DNA of 64,000 nt from Clostridiales bacterium (GCA_013619125.1 JABXKS010000012.1:1-64000); one strand, 5' to 3'. Shown: positions 9,657 through 18,937, numbered from the stretch's first letter. Made by a program: numbers and translations. The notes: a model not told the origin generated them from the sequence alone.

Positions 9657-10790
9657 ATGGCGCAACGGGATTATTATGAAATCCTCGGTGTAGATCGTTC
9701 GGCGGACGAGAAACAGCTAAAAAGTGCATATCGAAAACTCGCAAAGGAATACCACCCGGATTTGAATCCCGATAACAAAGAGGCAGAGTCAAACTTCAAG
9801 GAGATTAATGAAGCCTATGAGGTGTTGAGCGACACGGACAAGCGGGCGCGTTACGATCGATTCGGCCATGCCGGCGTGAACGGTCAAGGCGGCGCTGGAG
9901 CCGGCGGTGCTGGACAAGGCGGATTTGAAGACATCTTTGGAGATATCTTTGGGGATATGTTCGGAGGCGGTTTTTCCGGCGGGCGACGACGCAGAACGGG
10001 TCCAAGAAAAGGCGCGGATTTGAAATATCGCGTGACCATTGAATTTACCGAAGCGGCTTTTGGAGTCGAAAAAGAGATAAAAATAACCAAAAATGATACC
10101 TGTCATGTTTGCAAGGGGACGGGAGCAAAGGCGGGAACGCAGAAGCGGACTTGTCCAACCTGTCACGGAACGGGAACCATGCAGCAGGTGCAAAATACGC
10201 CATTTGGGCAATTTGCCACACAGGCGACATGTACGACTTGTCGGGGTATCGGCAGCATTATTGAAGATCCATGCGGCAACTGTCATGGAAGCGGGATTGA
10301 ACGAAAGACACAAAAATTGAAAATTAAAATTCCTGCGGGTGTCGATAATGGTTCTGTGATTCCTCTTCGAGGACACGGAGAGCCAGGAGAACATGGCGGA
10401 CCAAAGGGTGATCTCTTCGTTTATCTGGAAGTACGACCGCATTCTCTTTTCGAGCGGGACGGCAATAATCTGCATTTGGAGTATCCGATTAACTTTGTAC
10501 AAGCAGCCTTGGGTGACGAGGTCAGTGTACCGACCCTTAATGGAAAGGTGAAGTACAAGATTCCCGAAGGGACGCAAACGGGCACTGTATTCCGATTGCG
10601 CGGCAAGGGCATCAAGGATGTGAATGGCAGAGGCGTTGGCGATCTTTATGTACATGTACATATTGAGGTGCCAAAACGCATGTCGAAGAAACAAAAGGAA
10701 GCCTTGCGCGCCTTTGGTGAGGTTACAGATGATTCGGTGTACGAAAAGAAAAAAGGATTTTTTGACAAACTAAAAGAAACATTTGAATAG
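9657..10790 (+). CDS. dnaJ: Chaperone DnaJ (Hsp40)
   Basis: Stimulates DnaK ATP hydrolysis and delivers substrates. The J domain carries the HPD triad (EYHPDLNP), then a Gly/Phe-rich linker ([13 protein letters not shown]), four zinc-binding repeats [24 protein letters not shown] and CGNCHGSG, and two C-terminal beta domains. The start at 9657 ([12 protein letters not shown]) matches the family and has AAAGGGG upstream; an earlier in-frame codon at 9639 would add an unlikely six-residue leader. Length is 377 residues. It is the last gene of the heat-shock operon and is followed by a terminator. Confidence 0.97.
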   Translation: MAQRDYYEILGVDRSADEKQLKSAYRKLAKEYHPDLNPDNKEAESNFKEINEAYEVLSDTDKRARYDRFGHAGVNGQGGAGAGGAGQGGFEDIFGDIFGDMFGGGFSGGRRRRTGPRKGADLKYRVTIEFTEAAFGVEKEIKITKNDTCHVCKGTGAKAGTQKRTCPTCHGTGTMQQVQNTPFGQFATQATCTTCRGIGSIIEDPCGNCHGSGIERKTQKLKIKIPAGVDNGSVIPLRGHGEPGEHGGPKGDLFVYLEVRPHSLFERDGNNLHLEYPINFVQAALGDEVSVPTLNGKVKYKIPEGTQTGTVFRLRGKGIKDVNGRGVGDLYVHVHIEVPKRMSKKQKEALRAFGEVTDDSVYEKKKGFFDKLKETFE

Positions 10791-10795
10791 ACATC

Positions 10796-10835
10796 AAGAC
10801 CGTGATTCCCAATTAGAAGGAATGCGGTCTTTTTG
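10796..10835 (+). terminator. Terminator after dnaJ
   Basis: Stem AAGACCG / CGGTCTT with an inner partial pairing (ATTCC / GGAAT), followed by TTTTT. It ends the heat-shock operon. The remaining sequence to 11005 shows no gene. Confidence 0.8.
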
Positions 10836-11008
10836 GGTATGATGAATAGATCTTCGGTAAGTATTTGGCAGAGGGTTCAATCTGCCAATATGCTGTGAAG
10901 CGAAGATGGTCTGAAGTGGACGAAGTTCACGAAAGAATTCATTGGTTTTTTTTGGTTTTGACAGGGATGATAGAATAGGATAGCAGATTGATAGATGGAG
11001 GGAATATG

Positions 11009-11947
11009 ATGAATTGGACGGAGATAACCCTTCGATGCGCCACGGATTGCGAGGATCTCGCTGGCGAGTGGTTGCGGGAAATGGGATCAGATAGTTTGGT
11101 GATTCAGGATGCGCGGGATGTGAAAGCGTTGCGGGATGGGGACGCTAATTTTGATGAATTGACGGATCCACAGCCGCAAGAGGCCTTGCTGGACGTGGTC
11201 GTGATTCAAGCTTTTTTTGAAGGGGATTGTCGCGAGGAAAAGCGAAATGACTTGACGCTGCGTCAAAGGAAAGCAATACTACGGGATGAAAGGTTTGCCA
11301 GCCTGACATTTGAGGTTGGTTTGATTGAAGATCAGGACTGGAATCAAACATTCAAGTCTTCCATTGAAGCCTTTCGAATTGGCGAGAGATTTTGGATTCG
11401 CCCTACTTGGGATGAAGGGGAAGTGGATTCGTCTGATCTTGTGATTACCATTGATCCGGGCATGGCTTTTGGAACGGGCACGCATGAGACCACGACCCTA
11501 TGCGTAGAAGGATTGGAAACGACCCTTGAAGCGGGGGAGCGGGTTTTAGATATGGGAACCGGAACCGGAATCTTGGCCATTGCAGCTTGCCGATTGGGTG
11601 CGAGCCGAGTTGTGGGTATTGATGTAGATGAACAGGCCGTTTTGATTGCCAGAGAAAATATTGCAATCAATGGGGTAGCGGATCGAGTTGTGATTACAAA
11701 CCAACCCGTGTCGCTAGCCATTCAAGAGCCTGTTGACGGTGTAGTTGTGAATATTGTGGCAGAGGTTATTGAAACGGTATTGGATGAGATGGATCAGGCG
11801 CTTCGACCCGGTGGTTGGATTGTTGCTTCGGGGATCTTGGCAACCAAGAGAGAGAGAATGTTGAATCTTTGGAAGGCCAAGGGCATGACCTTGATTGGCG
11901 GCAGAATCATGGGAGAGTGGTGCTCACTGATCTTGAGAAAGGAGTAG
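11009..11947 (+). CDS. prmA: Ribosomal protein L11 methyltransferase
   Basis: SAM-dependent methylase that modifies lysines of L11. The SAM-binding motif LDMGTGTGILAIAACRLGA lies mid-protein, after the family sequence TIDPGMAFGTGTHETT. The start at 11009 gives MNWTEITL, matching the beginning of PrmA proteins, and places GGAGGG seven bases upstream; ATG at 11006 is also possible. The protein is 312 residues. It follows dnaJ and precedes rsmE, as in Bacillus. Confidence 0.94.
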   Translation: MNWTEITLRCATDCEDLAGEWLREMGSDSLVIQDARDVKALRDGDANFDELTDPQPQEALLDVVVIQAFFEGDCREEKRNDLTLRQRKAILRDERFASLTFEVGLIEDQDWNQTFKSSIEAFRIGERFWIRPTWDEGEVDSSDLVITIDPGMAFGTGTHETTTLCVEGLETTLEAGERVLDMGTGTGILAIAACRLGASRVVGIDVDEQAVLIARENIAINGVADRVVITNQPVSLAIQEPVDGVVVNIVAEVIETVLDEMDQALRPGGWIVASGILATKRERMLNLWKAKGMTLIGGRIMGEWCSLILRKE

Positions 11948-11949
11948 TC

Positions 11950-12693
11950 ATGCATCAGTTTTTTGTTGAATCAACGATTGAAGAGCCCAGCAAGGTTTGG
12001 ATCGAAGGGGAAGATGCGCATCATATTGAGCGTGTCCTTCGTATGCGAATCGGGGAGGAAGTGTTTATCGTCATCAATCGACGGAGCCAATGGCTTGGGG
12101 AGATTGACTTAATGACAGAGGGACGCGTTGAGGTGAGATTGATTACACGTCAAGAACGAACCGCGACGCGGTCAATCGACATTATTCTATATCAAGGGGT
12201 GCCGAAGTCGGACAAGATGGATTGGATTGTGCAAAAGGCGACGGAATTGGGCGTGATGGAGATCTGTCCCGTTCAGATGAAACGCTCTGTCTCTCGCATA
12301 GACAAGCCGGACAAGGCGGAGAAAAAACAGAGGCGTTGGCAGCGAATTTCTGATGAGGCTGCGAAACAATCCAAGCGGATGACGATTCCCGAGGTGAAAT
12401 TGCCCATGAGTTTTTCTGAGATGGCGAAAGAGATCTCAGAGGATGCACAGGTATTGGTCGCCTATGAGGACGAGAAAAAGCACGGATTGCATCATCATTT
12501 GAAGACCATGGATAAAACCAAGCCCATTGCCATTGTAATCGGCCCAGAAGGGGGATTTGAGCTCGAAGAGATTCAAACCCTGCGGGATCGAGGGGCTGTG
12601 ATTGTTGGATTGGGACCGCGAATTTTGCGAACCGAGACGGCGAGTCTTGCCTTGATTGCCCTCTTGCAATATGAATGCGGAGACTTTATGTAA
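11950..12693 (+). CDS. rsmE: 16S rRNA m3U1498 methyltransferase
   Basis: SPOUT-fold enzyme methylating U1498 of 16S rRNA. An N-terminal PUA-like part (EGEDAHHIERVLRMRIGEEV) is followed by the knotted SAM-binding region IGPEGGFELEEI and LGPRILRTETASLALIALL. The protein is 247 residues. The start at 11950 has AAAGGAG upstream and begins two bases after prmA ends. Its last four codons (GAC TTT ATG TAA) form the beginning of a 58-base tandem repeat running into the intergenic space. Confidence 0.95.
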   Translation: MHQFFVESTIEEPSKVWIEGEDAHHIERVLRMRIGEEVFIVINRRSQWLGEIDLMTEGRVEVRLITRQERTATRSIDIILYQGVPKSDKMDWIVQKATELGVMEICPVQMKRSVSRIDKPDKAEKKQRRWQRISDEAAKQSKRMTIPEVKLPMSFSEMAKEISEDAQVLVAYEDEKKHGLHHHLKTMDKTKPIAIVIGPEGGFELEEIQTLRDRGAVIVGLGPRILRTETASLALIALLQYECGDFM

Positions 12694-12815
12694 ATTAAGC
12701 AGTCAACTTGAATCGGTTTATGATGCAAGGTGATCAAAAGACTTTATGTAAATTAAGCAGTCAACTTGAATCGGTTTATGATGCAAGGTGATCAAAAGAC
12801 TTTATGTAAATGAAG
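12682..12815 (+). repeat. 58-bp tandem repeat, 2.3 copies, spanning the rsmE stop
   Basis: Units begin GACTTTATGTAAATTAAGCA at 12682 and 12740, with a partial third copy at 12798. The two full copies are identical. The unit includes the final codons and stop of rsmE. The third copy has T-to-G in AAATTAAGC, giving AAATGAAGC. The perfect identity implies a recent duplication. Confidence 0.95.
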
Positions 12816-12848
12816 CAAAGCGGAGCGAGTGATCTAGGAGGAAAGTAC

Positions 12849-14150
12849 GTGCAAAAAAAAGTGGCGTTTCATACCCTGGGATGTAAGGTGAACCAATATG
12901 AGACGGAAAGCATGAAGGAATTATTTGAACGAGCCGATTATCAAGTGGTCAGCGATCAAGAGCTGGCGGATATTTATGTGATTAATACCTGCACCGTAAC
13001 CAAGCTGAGCGATCGAAAGAGTCGACAGTTTATTCGTCGTGCAAAGCGGAAAAACCCCGATGCCAAGGTTGTTGCGGTTGGATGCTATGTCCAGGTTGCT
13101 GAAGACGAGGTTGCGGCGATTGAGGGGATAGATCTTCTTTTGGGAACAGGACACAAGCAAGAGATTGTGAATCAGGTGGAATCATTGACGGGGGAAGGAT
13201 TGCGTTCTGTAGTCACGGATGTGATGAAGCCTCATGCCTATGAAGGCATGACCATCGAGACCCTGAATGAGAAGACGCGAGCCTTTGTGAAGATTCAGGA
13301 TGGCTGCAATCAATTCTGCGCTTATTGCATCATTCCCTATGCCAGAGGGGCTATTCGGAGCCGCAATGCCTCCGAAGTGATTGAAGAGCTTAAACGGCTG
13401 ATTGCAGCCGGATATGAAGAGATTGTCTTAACAGGTATTCATCTTGCATCCTACGGATTGGACTGTAAGGAAAAGGATGCATTGATTCGTCTGATTGAGG
13501 AGGCGGATCGATTGCCGGGACTTCGCCGTTTGCGATTGGGATCATTGGAACCCAAATGGATCACGGAGGATGTGGCCAAACGATTGGGACAATTAAAAAC
13601 CATGACCCCGCATTTTCATCTTTCCTTGCAGAGTGGCTCGGATTCGGTACTAGCGCGCATGAATCGCCGCTATACAACCAGGGAATTCGCAGAAGCTGTG
13701 CGCATGCTTCGTGCTGCTATTGTCGATCCTCGATTTACGACGGATTTAATTGTTGGATTTCCTGGGGAAACGGAAACAGAGTTTCATGAAACCATGGCCT
13801 ATATGGAAAAAATTCGATTTGCAGATATCCATGTTTTCCCTTATTCGCCGAGGGAAGGAACCCCAGCAGCTGATTTCGTGGATCAGATCGATGGGAATAT
13901 CAAAGCGGAACGGGCACGTGTCTTGTCGGAACGGGTGCGAGCGCTTCGTGAGGAAATTTTCCAAAACTATCTGGATCAGACGAAAGAAGTTTTGCTGGAG
14001 AAACAATGGTTGCCTGACGGATCACGACTGGGGCATTTGGCTGACTATACGCCGGTTGCTGTATCGAATACCAATCCCGATGATCGTTGGGTTTTGGTGA
14101 GAATGGAACGCGCTGATGCGCAGCGTCTTTACGGAAGTGTAGAATTCTAA
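12849..14150 (+). CDS. mtaB: tRNA t6A37 methylthiotransferase MtaB
   Basis: Radical SAM enzyme that converts t6A to ms2t6A at position 37 of tRNAs. The N-terminal UPF0004 domain begins AFHTLGCKVNQYETE, the radical SAM cluster is CNQFCAYCIIPYARG, and a TRAM-like domain ends the protein (433 residues). GTG at 12849 is preferred because TAGGAGG lies seven bases upstream; an ATG at 12810 in the repeat remnant lacks a site. Neighbours prmA and rsmE are also translation-modification genes. Confidence 0.94.
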   Translation: MQKKVAFHTLGCKVNQYETESMKELFERADYQVVSDQELADIYVINTCTVTKLSDRKSRQFIRRAKRKNPDAKVVAVGCYVQVAEDEVAAIEGIDLLLGTGHKQEIVNQVESLTGEGLRSVVTDVMKPHAYEGMTIETLNEKTRAFVKIQDGCNQFCAYCIIPYARGAIRSRNASEVIEELKRLIAAGYEEIVLTGIHLASYGLDCKEKDALIRLIEEADRLPGLRRLRLGSLEPKWITEDVAKRLGQLKTMTPHFHLSLQSGSDSVLARMNRRYTTREFAEAVRMLRAAIVDPRFTTDLIVGFPGETETEFHETMAYMEKIRFADIHVFPYSPREGTPAADFVDQIDGNIKAERARVLSERVRALREEIFQNYLDQTKEVLLEKQWLPDGSRLGHLADYTPVAVSNTNPDDRWVLVRMERADAQRLYGSVEF

Positions 14151-14183
14151 GGGAAAGGCTTTTCTTTTTGACAGAATTCAGTG

Positions 14184-14189
14184 TATAAT
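14184..14189 (+). promoter_or_regulatory. -10 box upstream of the HIT gene
   Basis: A perfect TATAAT lies 23 bases before the start codon. The nearby TTGACA (14168-14173) is only 10 bases away, too close to act with it, so the -35 is unclear. Confidence 0.45.
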
Positions 14190-14211
14190 AGGAAAATAGG
14201 GAGGTGAAACC

Positions 14212-14556
14212 ATGGGAGATTGTATTTTTTGTAAAATTGCAAATCATGAAATTCCAACTGAAATCATCTATGAAGACGATCAAGTTTTGGCTTTTCGTGA
14301 TCTCAATCCGCAAGCTCCGGTTCATTTTCTTGTGATCCCTAAGATCCATATAGAAAGCGTCAACACGTTGGACGAATCCACGTTCCCGGTGGTCCAGGCG
14401 GTTTTTAAAGCCGTTCAGATCCTGGCGAAAGAGTTGGAATTTGATGCTGCGGGGTACCGTGTGGTAACCAATTGCGGTGTTGATGGGGGACAATCTGTAT
14501 CTCATTTGCATTATCACGTGTTGGCAGGCAGAAATTTAGCGTGGCCTCCGGGTTAA
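14212..14556 (+). CDS. HIT family purine nucleotide phosphoramidase
   Basis: Histidine-triad protein of the HinT type, hydrolysing AMP-lysine or AMP-N bonds. It starts MGDCIFCKIANHEIP, the zinc-type opening of the family, and ends with the triad HLHYHVLAGR followed by WPPG. The length (114 residues) is normal. GGGAGGTGA gives a strong ribosome binding site. It stands between mtaB and rpsU, the usual Clostridial place. Confidence 0.93.
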   Translation: MGDCIFCKIANHEIPTEIIYEDDQVLAFRDLNPQAPVHFLVIPKIHIESVNTLDESTFPVVQAVFKAVQILAKELEFDAAGYRVVTNCGVDGGQSVSHLHYHVLAGRNLAWPPG

Positions 14557-14561
14557 AGGGG

Positions 14562-14590
14562 TTGAATTTCTCCCAATAATCGTGTATAAT
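14562..14590 (+). promoter_or_regulatory. Sigma-A promoter of rpsU-yqeY
   Basis: TTGAAT (14562-14567) and TATAAT (14585-14590) are separated by exactly 17 bases. A small hairpin (ATCCC / GGGAT) lies in the leader just before the ribosome binding site. Confidence 0.85.
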
Positions 14591-14648
14591 AACTGAGTGC
14601 CTAATCTCTATCCCATGAGAGTGGGGGATCCAGAGGGGAGTGAACAAA

Positions 14649-14834
14649 ATGTCGGAAATCCGAGTCGGTCAAAATGAATCTATCGATAACGCCCTTAAGC
14701 GCTTTAAACGTGACTGCGCCAAAAGTGGCGTGCTTTCTGAAGTTCGTAAACGCGAACATTACGAAAAGCCGAGTGTAAAACGCAAGAAGAAGGCGGAAGC
14801 AGCACGTAGAAAAGCGAAAAAGAAGAACAAATAG
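14649..14834 (+). CDS. rpsU: 30S ribosomal protein S21
   Basis: Small 30S protein of 61 residues starting [20 protein letters not shown], with a very basic tail ([17 protein letters not shown]). The start at 14649 has GGGGAG eight bases upstream; an in-frame GTG at 14640 overlaps that site and is rejected. It is followed by yqeY, a conserved pair in Firmicutes. Confidence 0.96.
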   Translation: MSEIRVGQNESIDNALKRFKRDCAKSGVLSEVRKREHYEKPSVKRKKKAEAARRKAKKKNK

Positions 14835-14848
14835 TCGAGGTGAGTTGA

Positions 14849-15295
14849 TTGACCTTAAAAGAGAAGTTAATGGAAGACTTGAAGTCTGCAATGCGAAACA
14901 AGGAAAAGCGTCGTAAAGACACGATTACCATGTTACGCGCAGCGGTCAAACAAAGAGAAGTAGACGAACGCATTGAATTAGCGGACGAGGATGTCTTGGC
15001 GATTGTCGGAAAACAAGTCAAACAAAAGCGCGAATCGATCAAAGACTTTCAAAAGGCAGAACGGATTGATTTGGTGGAGCAAGCCGAAGAGGAGATTGAA
15101 ATCCTTATGGTATACTTGCCGGAACAATTGACAGAAGAAGAAATTGATGAGATTGTGCGTGAAGCAATTGCCGTAACTGGTGCCGCATCCATGCGTGATA
15201 TGGGCCGGATTATGGGCGTTGTTATGCCGAAGGTTAAAGGTAAAGCCGATGGCAGCCTAATTAGCCAGAGTGCAAAAAAACTGTTAAATCAGTAG
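14849..15295 (+). CDS. yqeY: GatB/YqeY domain protein
   Basis: Protein of 148 residues, related to the tRNA-binding tail domain of GatB, the glutamyl-tRNA amidotransferase subunit. Its exact role is not established. Visible family features are MLRAAVKQREVDER, a central helical part, LPEQLTEEEI and MGRIMGVVMPKVKGKADG. The start is TTG at 14849 with CGAGGTGA six bases upstream. It is co-transcribed with rpsU and closed by a strong terminator. Confidence 0.93.
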   Translation: MTLKEKLMEDLKSAMRNKEKRRKDTITMLRAAVKQREVDERIELADEDVLAIVGKQVKQKRESIKDFQKAERIDLVEQAEEEIEILMVYLPEQLTEEEIDEIVREAIAVTGAASMRDMGRIMGVVMPKVKGKADGSLISQSAKKLLNQ

Positions 15296-15299
15296 TAGA

Positions 15300-15329
15300 A
15301 ACCTGAATGGATTCCATTCAGGTTTTTTT
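15300..15329 (+). terminator. Terminator after yqeY
   Basis: Perfect stem CCTGAATGGA / TCCATTCAGG followed by TTTTTTT. Confidence 0.92.
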
Positions 15330-15392
15330 ATATCATATACACAGGGTTTGAGATTCGATATAATGGAGATAGATGTTCAGAAGGAGGAAAAG

Positions 15393-16358
15393 ATGGGAGA
15401 AGTTACCGATCTGCAGATTCCTGTAGAGGACCCTCGATTTATTGAAAAACTTTTTGGAAATTATGAAGAGAACGCAAAAATAATTGAAAAAACATTGGAT
15501 ATTCAATTGCGTATTGGCGATGGAGAAATTCGTGTTGTAGGTGAGGCGGATCCTGTACGAATCGGAGAACGAGCCTTGCGTCACCTGATGGAAACCACGA
15601 AGACAAAAGCGCCGATTCTTGCGCAGGAAGTGCGGTACGCGATTCATCTTTCCATGCAGAAGGGGGAAGTGGATCCCAAAATTTTGTTGCATGAGGTAGT
15701 GGCGCGCACTTATTCTGGGCGCGGCATCAAGCCGAAAACCCTGGGGCAAAAAACCTATCTTCAGTCCATCCATGATCATGATGTGGTCTTTGGAATTGGG
15801 CCGGCGGGAACGGGGAAAACATATTTGGCAGTTGCCAGTGCGGTGCAAGCCTTTCGGGACAGCAAGGTGCACAAAATCATTTTAACGCGGCCGGCTGTAG
15901 AGGCTGGGGAACGATTGGGATTTTTACCAGGAGATATGCAGGACAAGGTGGATCCATATTTACGCCCTTTGAACGATGCGCTCTTTGAAATACTGGGGCC
16001 CGATAAGATTTTGAAATATAAGGAAAAGGGATTGATTGAAATTGCGCCCTTGGCCTATATGCGGGGAAGGACATTGGATAATGCTTTTGTTATCTTGGAT
16101 GAAGCACAAAATACCACCCCGGAACAAATGAAGATGTTTTTAACGCGTTTGGGATTCGGTTCCAAGGCGATTATCACAGGCGATATCACGCAGATTGACT
16201 TGCCTGAAAAGAAAAAATCAGGATTGAAACAGGCAATTCCTATTTTGGAGCAGGTGAATGGCGTTGATTTTGTGTATTTTTCCAAGCATGATATTGTACG
16301 TCATAAATTGGTACAACGTATTGTTGAAGCCTATGAAAAGTATGAATCAAAGGAATAA
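15393..16358 (+). CDS. phoH: PhoH-like ATPase
   Basis: Cytoplasmic P-loop protein linked to RNA metabolism in the family literature. Walker A is GPAGTGKTYLA, Walker B is VILDEAQNTTPEQMK, and the KH-like N-terminal part precedes them. The protein is 321 residues. AAGGAGG lies six bases before the ATG at 15393, so earlier in-frame codons at 15348 and 15363 are rejected. It is followed 12 bases later by ybeY. The HD-domain gene pgpH, usual between phoH and ybeY in many Firmicutes, is absent here. Confidence 0.94.
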   Translation: MGEVTDLQIPVEDPRFIEKLFGNYEENAKIIEKTLDIQLRIGDGEIRVVGEADPVRIGERALRHLMETTKTKAPILAQEVRYAIHLSMQKGEVDPKILLHEVVARTYSGRGIKPKTLGQKTYLQSIHDHDVVFGIGPAGTGKTYLAVASAVQAFRDSKVHKIILTRPAVEAGERLGFLPGDMQDKVDPYLRPLNDALFEILGPDKILKYKEKGLIEIAPLAYMRGRTLDNAFVILDEAQNTTPEQMKMFLTRLGFGSKAIITGDITQIDLPEKKKSGLKQAIPILEQVNGVDFVYFSKHDIVRHKLVQRIVEAYEKYESKE

Positions 16359-16370
16359 AGGAGGGTCTCG

Positions 16371-16826
16371 ATGGAATTATGGATAGATAATCGGCAAGCG
16401 ATTCATCCAGTCGATGAAGCCTTAATGGAAGAAGTGGAGCGAGCTGTAAAAATGGCTTTGCAAATGGAGAAAAATAGTCTGGACTATGAGGTGAGCGTAT
16501 CCTTTGTCACCAATGAGGAGATTCATGGATTGAACCGCGACTACAGAGGCGTGGATCGTCCAACCGATGTGCTTTCCTTTCCTTTGGATGATGAGGACGA
16601 GGTCTTTGGCGAGATGGATATTCTCTTGGGTGATATCGTAATCGCCATGGAGATCGCGAAGGAACAGGCGGAAGAATTTGGACATTCCCTAATGCGGGAA
16701 GTCGTTTATTTAACCGTACACAGCATGTTCCATTTGATGGGCTATGACCATGAGACGGATGAGGAAAAACAAGTGATGCGCGGACGGGAAAAGGCAGTGC
16801 TTAAGGAGCTAGGGGTGTTTAAATGA
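16371..16826 (+). CDS. ybeY: Endoribonuclease YbeY, 16S rRNA maturation
   Basis: Zinc metallo-RNase needed for 16S 3' end processing. The metal site HSMFHLMGYDHETD is present and the family sequence RPTDVLSFPL precedes it. The protein is 151 residues. GGAGG precedes the ATG. Its stop overlaps the dgkA start (AATGA). Confidence 0.96.
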   Translation: MELWIDNRQAIHPVDEALMEEVERAVKMALQMEKNSLDYEVSVSFVTNEEIHGLNRDYRGVDRPTDVLSFPLDDEDEVFGEMDILLGDIVIAMEIAKEQAEEFGHSLMREVVYLTVHSMFHLMGYDHETDEEKQVMRGREKAVLKELGVFK

Positions 16827-17257
16827 AGCGGTTTATTTTAGCCTTTGTTTATGCCCTCTTGGGAATTACGCGAGGTCTGGCCGAAGAACGGAACTTGCGC
16901 ATTCATCTTGTGGCTGGAACCGTCGTGCTGGTAACTGCAGGCGTACAAGGATTGAGCGCAACTGCGATCTCGATCCTTGTTTTAACGATTGGATTCGTAA
17001 TCGCTATGGAGTTGGTGAACACGGCCATTGAACGAACGGTGGACTTGGTTACCCTGGAACAGCATCCCTTGGCGGGTGCTGCCAAGGATTTGGCGGCTGG
17101 GGCGGTTTTGGTGTCGGCGATCACGGCAGTGGGCGTAGGTGCGATTTTATTTTACGGCCGATTGCCTGGAAGTATTTATGCGGGGATCCTTGCCTTTATG
17201 GCAGTTTGGATTCTGATTGTCATTAATAATTGGATAGTGAAGAAACGGGAGGATTAG
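16823..17257 (+). CDS. dgkA: Undecaprenol/diacylglycerol kinase family membrane protein
   Basis: Small integral membrane kinase of 144 residues. The DagK-family sequence ELVNTAIERTVDL carries the conserved Glu/Asn residues, and AKDLAAGAVL follows. In Gram-positives this family mostly phosphorylates undecaprenol, feeding wall lipid carrier synthesis. The C-terminus has an extra hydrophobic stretch beyond the three expected membrane helices. It overlaps ybeY by four bases and precedes era by one base; cdd, often found here, is missing. Confidence 0.92.
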   Translation: MKRFILAFVYALLGITRGLAEERNLRIHLVAGTVVLVTAGVQGLSATAISILVLTIGFVIAMELVNTAIERTVDLVTLEQHPLAGAAKDLAAGAVLVSAITAVGVGAILFYGRLPGSIYAGILAFMAVWILIVINNWIVKKRED

Positions 17258-17258
17258 A

Positions 17259-18149
17259 ATGGGATTTAAGAGTGGGTATGTTGCCATTATTGGGCGACCC
17301 AATGTTGGAAAATCGACATTATTGAATGCAGTGATGGGAGAAAAGTTGGCGATCATTTCAGATAAGCCGCAAACAACACGTAACCGTATTCAATGTGTAC
17401 ACACGGATGAAAAATCACAAATCATATTTTTGGATACGCCAGGCATGCAAAAAGGAAGAAATAAGCTGGGCGATTATATGGAAAAAATAACACTCGACAC
17501 GGTCAAAGATGTAGATGTGGTCCTTTGGTTGCTTGACGAGAGCACAAGCATGGGAAAATGGGATCAATTCCTATTGGAAGAGCTGAAGAAACTGAAGAAA
17601 ACGCCCATCATCGCGGTCTTGAACAAATCGGATTTATTGACGGCGGAAGAGGGCATTCGCCTTTATGAGAAATTTTTGGCGATGGATGTTTTCGCTCAGG
17701 TTTGTCCCCTTTCGGCGAAGGAAAATCGAGGTGTTGATGAGCTGATCAAGGCAATTCAAGATTTATTGCCGGAAGGTCCGCAATACTTCCCAGAGGATAC
17801 CATTACGGATCAGCCGATACGATTTATTGCAGCCGAGATCATTCGAGAAAAAGCCCTTCATTATTTGGACCAAGAGATTCCTCATGGGATCGCGGTGGAG
17901 ATCAATGAGATGAAGGAAAGAAAGAAAGGCGAGATTATGTATGTCTCTGCCACGATTCATTGCGAGCGCGAAAGCCATAAGGGCATTATTATTGGCAAGG
18001 GCGGCCGCAAGTTAAAGGGAATCGGAAAGAGCGCGCGGATTGAAATTGAGAAATTAATAGGTACCCAAGTGCATTTGGAATTGTGGGTGAAGGTATCCAA
18101 GGATTGGCGAGACAAGGCAAGTGCGGTGCGTCGATTCGGATACAAATAG
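17259..18149 (+). CDS. era: GTPase Era
   Basis: Ribosome-associated GTPase that helps 16S maturation. G1 is GRPNVGKST, G3 is DTPGMQ and G4 is NKSD. The C-terminal KH domain includes IIIGKGGRKLKGIGKSARIEIE. The length (296 residues) is normal. It forms a run with ybeY, dgkA and recO. Confidence 0.97.
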   Translation: MGFKSGYVAIIGRPNVGKSTLLNAVMGEKLAIISDKPQTTRNRIQCVHTDEKSQIIFLDTPGMQKGRNKLGDYMEKITLDTVKDVDVVLWLLDESTSMGKWDQFLLEELKKLKKTPIIAVLNKSDLLTAEEGIRLYEKFLAMDVFAQVCPLSAKENRGVDELIKAIQDLLPEGPQYFPEDTITDQPIRFIAAEIIREKALHYLDQEIPHGIAVEINEMKERKKGEIMYVSATIHCERESHKGIIIGKGGRKLKGIGKSARIEIEKLIGTQVHLELWVKVSKDWRDKASAVRRFGYK

Positions 18150-18158
18150 GAGGCCATA

Positions 18159-18920
18159 GTGGTTGAGGAAGTCGAAGGCATCGTTATTCGTGAAGTCAAG
18201 TATCGGGATGCGGATCGAATTTTGACCCTGTATACCAAAGAGCATGGACGAATTACGGCTTCCGCCAACGGAGCGCGGAGGATGAAGAGTCCTTTGCACG
18301 GGGTGACCCTTCCCTTTGTGCGCGGGGAGTATTCGATCTTTTTCGGGCGCGGGATTAACCGCATTCAGAGCGGTCAGGTTCTGGCGTCTTATTATGGGAT
18401 TTCTGAAAATCTGGATCAATTGGCCTATGGGCAATATCTTTTTGAATTGGTTGCCTTGACGACCCCGGAGGGGGAAAGCAACGAGCGCGACTATGCTCTC
18501 TTGGCGAAGACGTTGGAAGTTTTACAAAGGGTGTCGGATGGCGCGTTAAAGAGTTTGGTCCATGCCTTTGAACTCAAACACCTTGCTTTTTTGGGGTTGC
18601 GGCCTCAATTGGGGGCTTGCGCGGTTTGTGGGAAGCAGGAGGCAGATTTTCATCATTTTCACGCCATGCACGGCGGTATTATTTGTTCTGATTGTGTACG
18701 CAAGACACGGGGCAGCATGCGGGTTTCCGATTCGGTGATTCCGACCATGCGCTTTTTATTGATGACGAGTTTTGAGGAAATTATTGCTCGTCCAATTTCA
18801 GAAGCCGTGCTCAAGGAGATTGAAACCTGCGTTCTGGAATTTATTTTTTTGCAAACCGATCGCCGGGACTTTCGGTCCTTGGCCTTTTTACGTCAAATAC
18901 AAGCATCCCCCCGCGATTGA
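18159..18920 (+). CDS. recO: DNA repair protein RecO
   Basis: Recombination mediator loading RecA with RecR. The N-terminal OB fold begins EGIVIREVKYRDADRILTLYTK. A zinc motif of CAVC and, 25 or so residues later, CSDC is present. The protein is 253 residues and uses a GTG start at 18159 with TAGGAGG upstream. Its stop codon lies inside a terminator hairpin. Confidence 0.94.
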   Translation: MVEEVEGIVIREVKYRDADRILTLYTKEHGRITASANGARRMKSPLHGVTLPFVRGEYSIFFGRGINRIQSGQVLASYYGISENLDQLAYGQYLFELVALTTPEGESNERDYALLAKTLEVLQRVSDGALKSLVHAFELKHLAFLGLRPQLGACAVCGKQEADFHHFHAMHGGIICSDCVRKTRGSMRVSDSVIPTMRFLLMTSFEEIIARPISEAVLKEIETCVLEFIFLQTDRRDFRSLAFLRQIQASPRD

Positions 18921-18937
18921 CAAGGCGTGGGGGTTTT
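18907..18937 (+). terminator. Terminator overlapping the recO stop
   Basis: CCCCC-CGC pairs with GCG-T-GGGGG (one bulged T), followed by TTTT. The recO stop codon is in the loop. Confidence 0.75.

Noticed and set aside
9789-10694. Long antisense frame of 301 codons opposite dnaJ
   Set aside because: DnaJ on the plus strand is certain; the antisense frame has no motif and results from codon bias.
12810-12848. Longer N-terminus for MtaB from ATG 12810
   Set aside because: The ATG arises from the partial repeat copy and lacks a ribosome site; GTG 12849 has TAGGAGG.
14168-14189. TTGACA plus TATAAT as a promoter for the HIT gene
   Set aside because: Spacing is only 10 bases; only the -10 box was kept.
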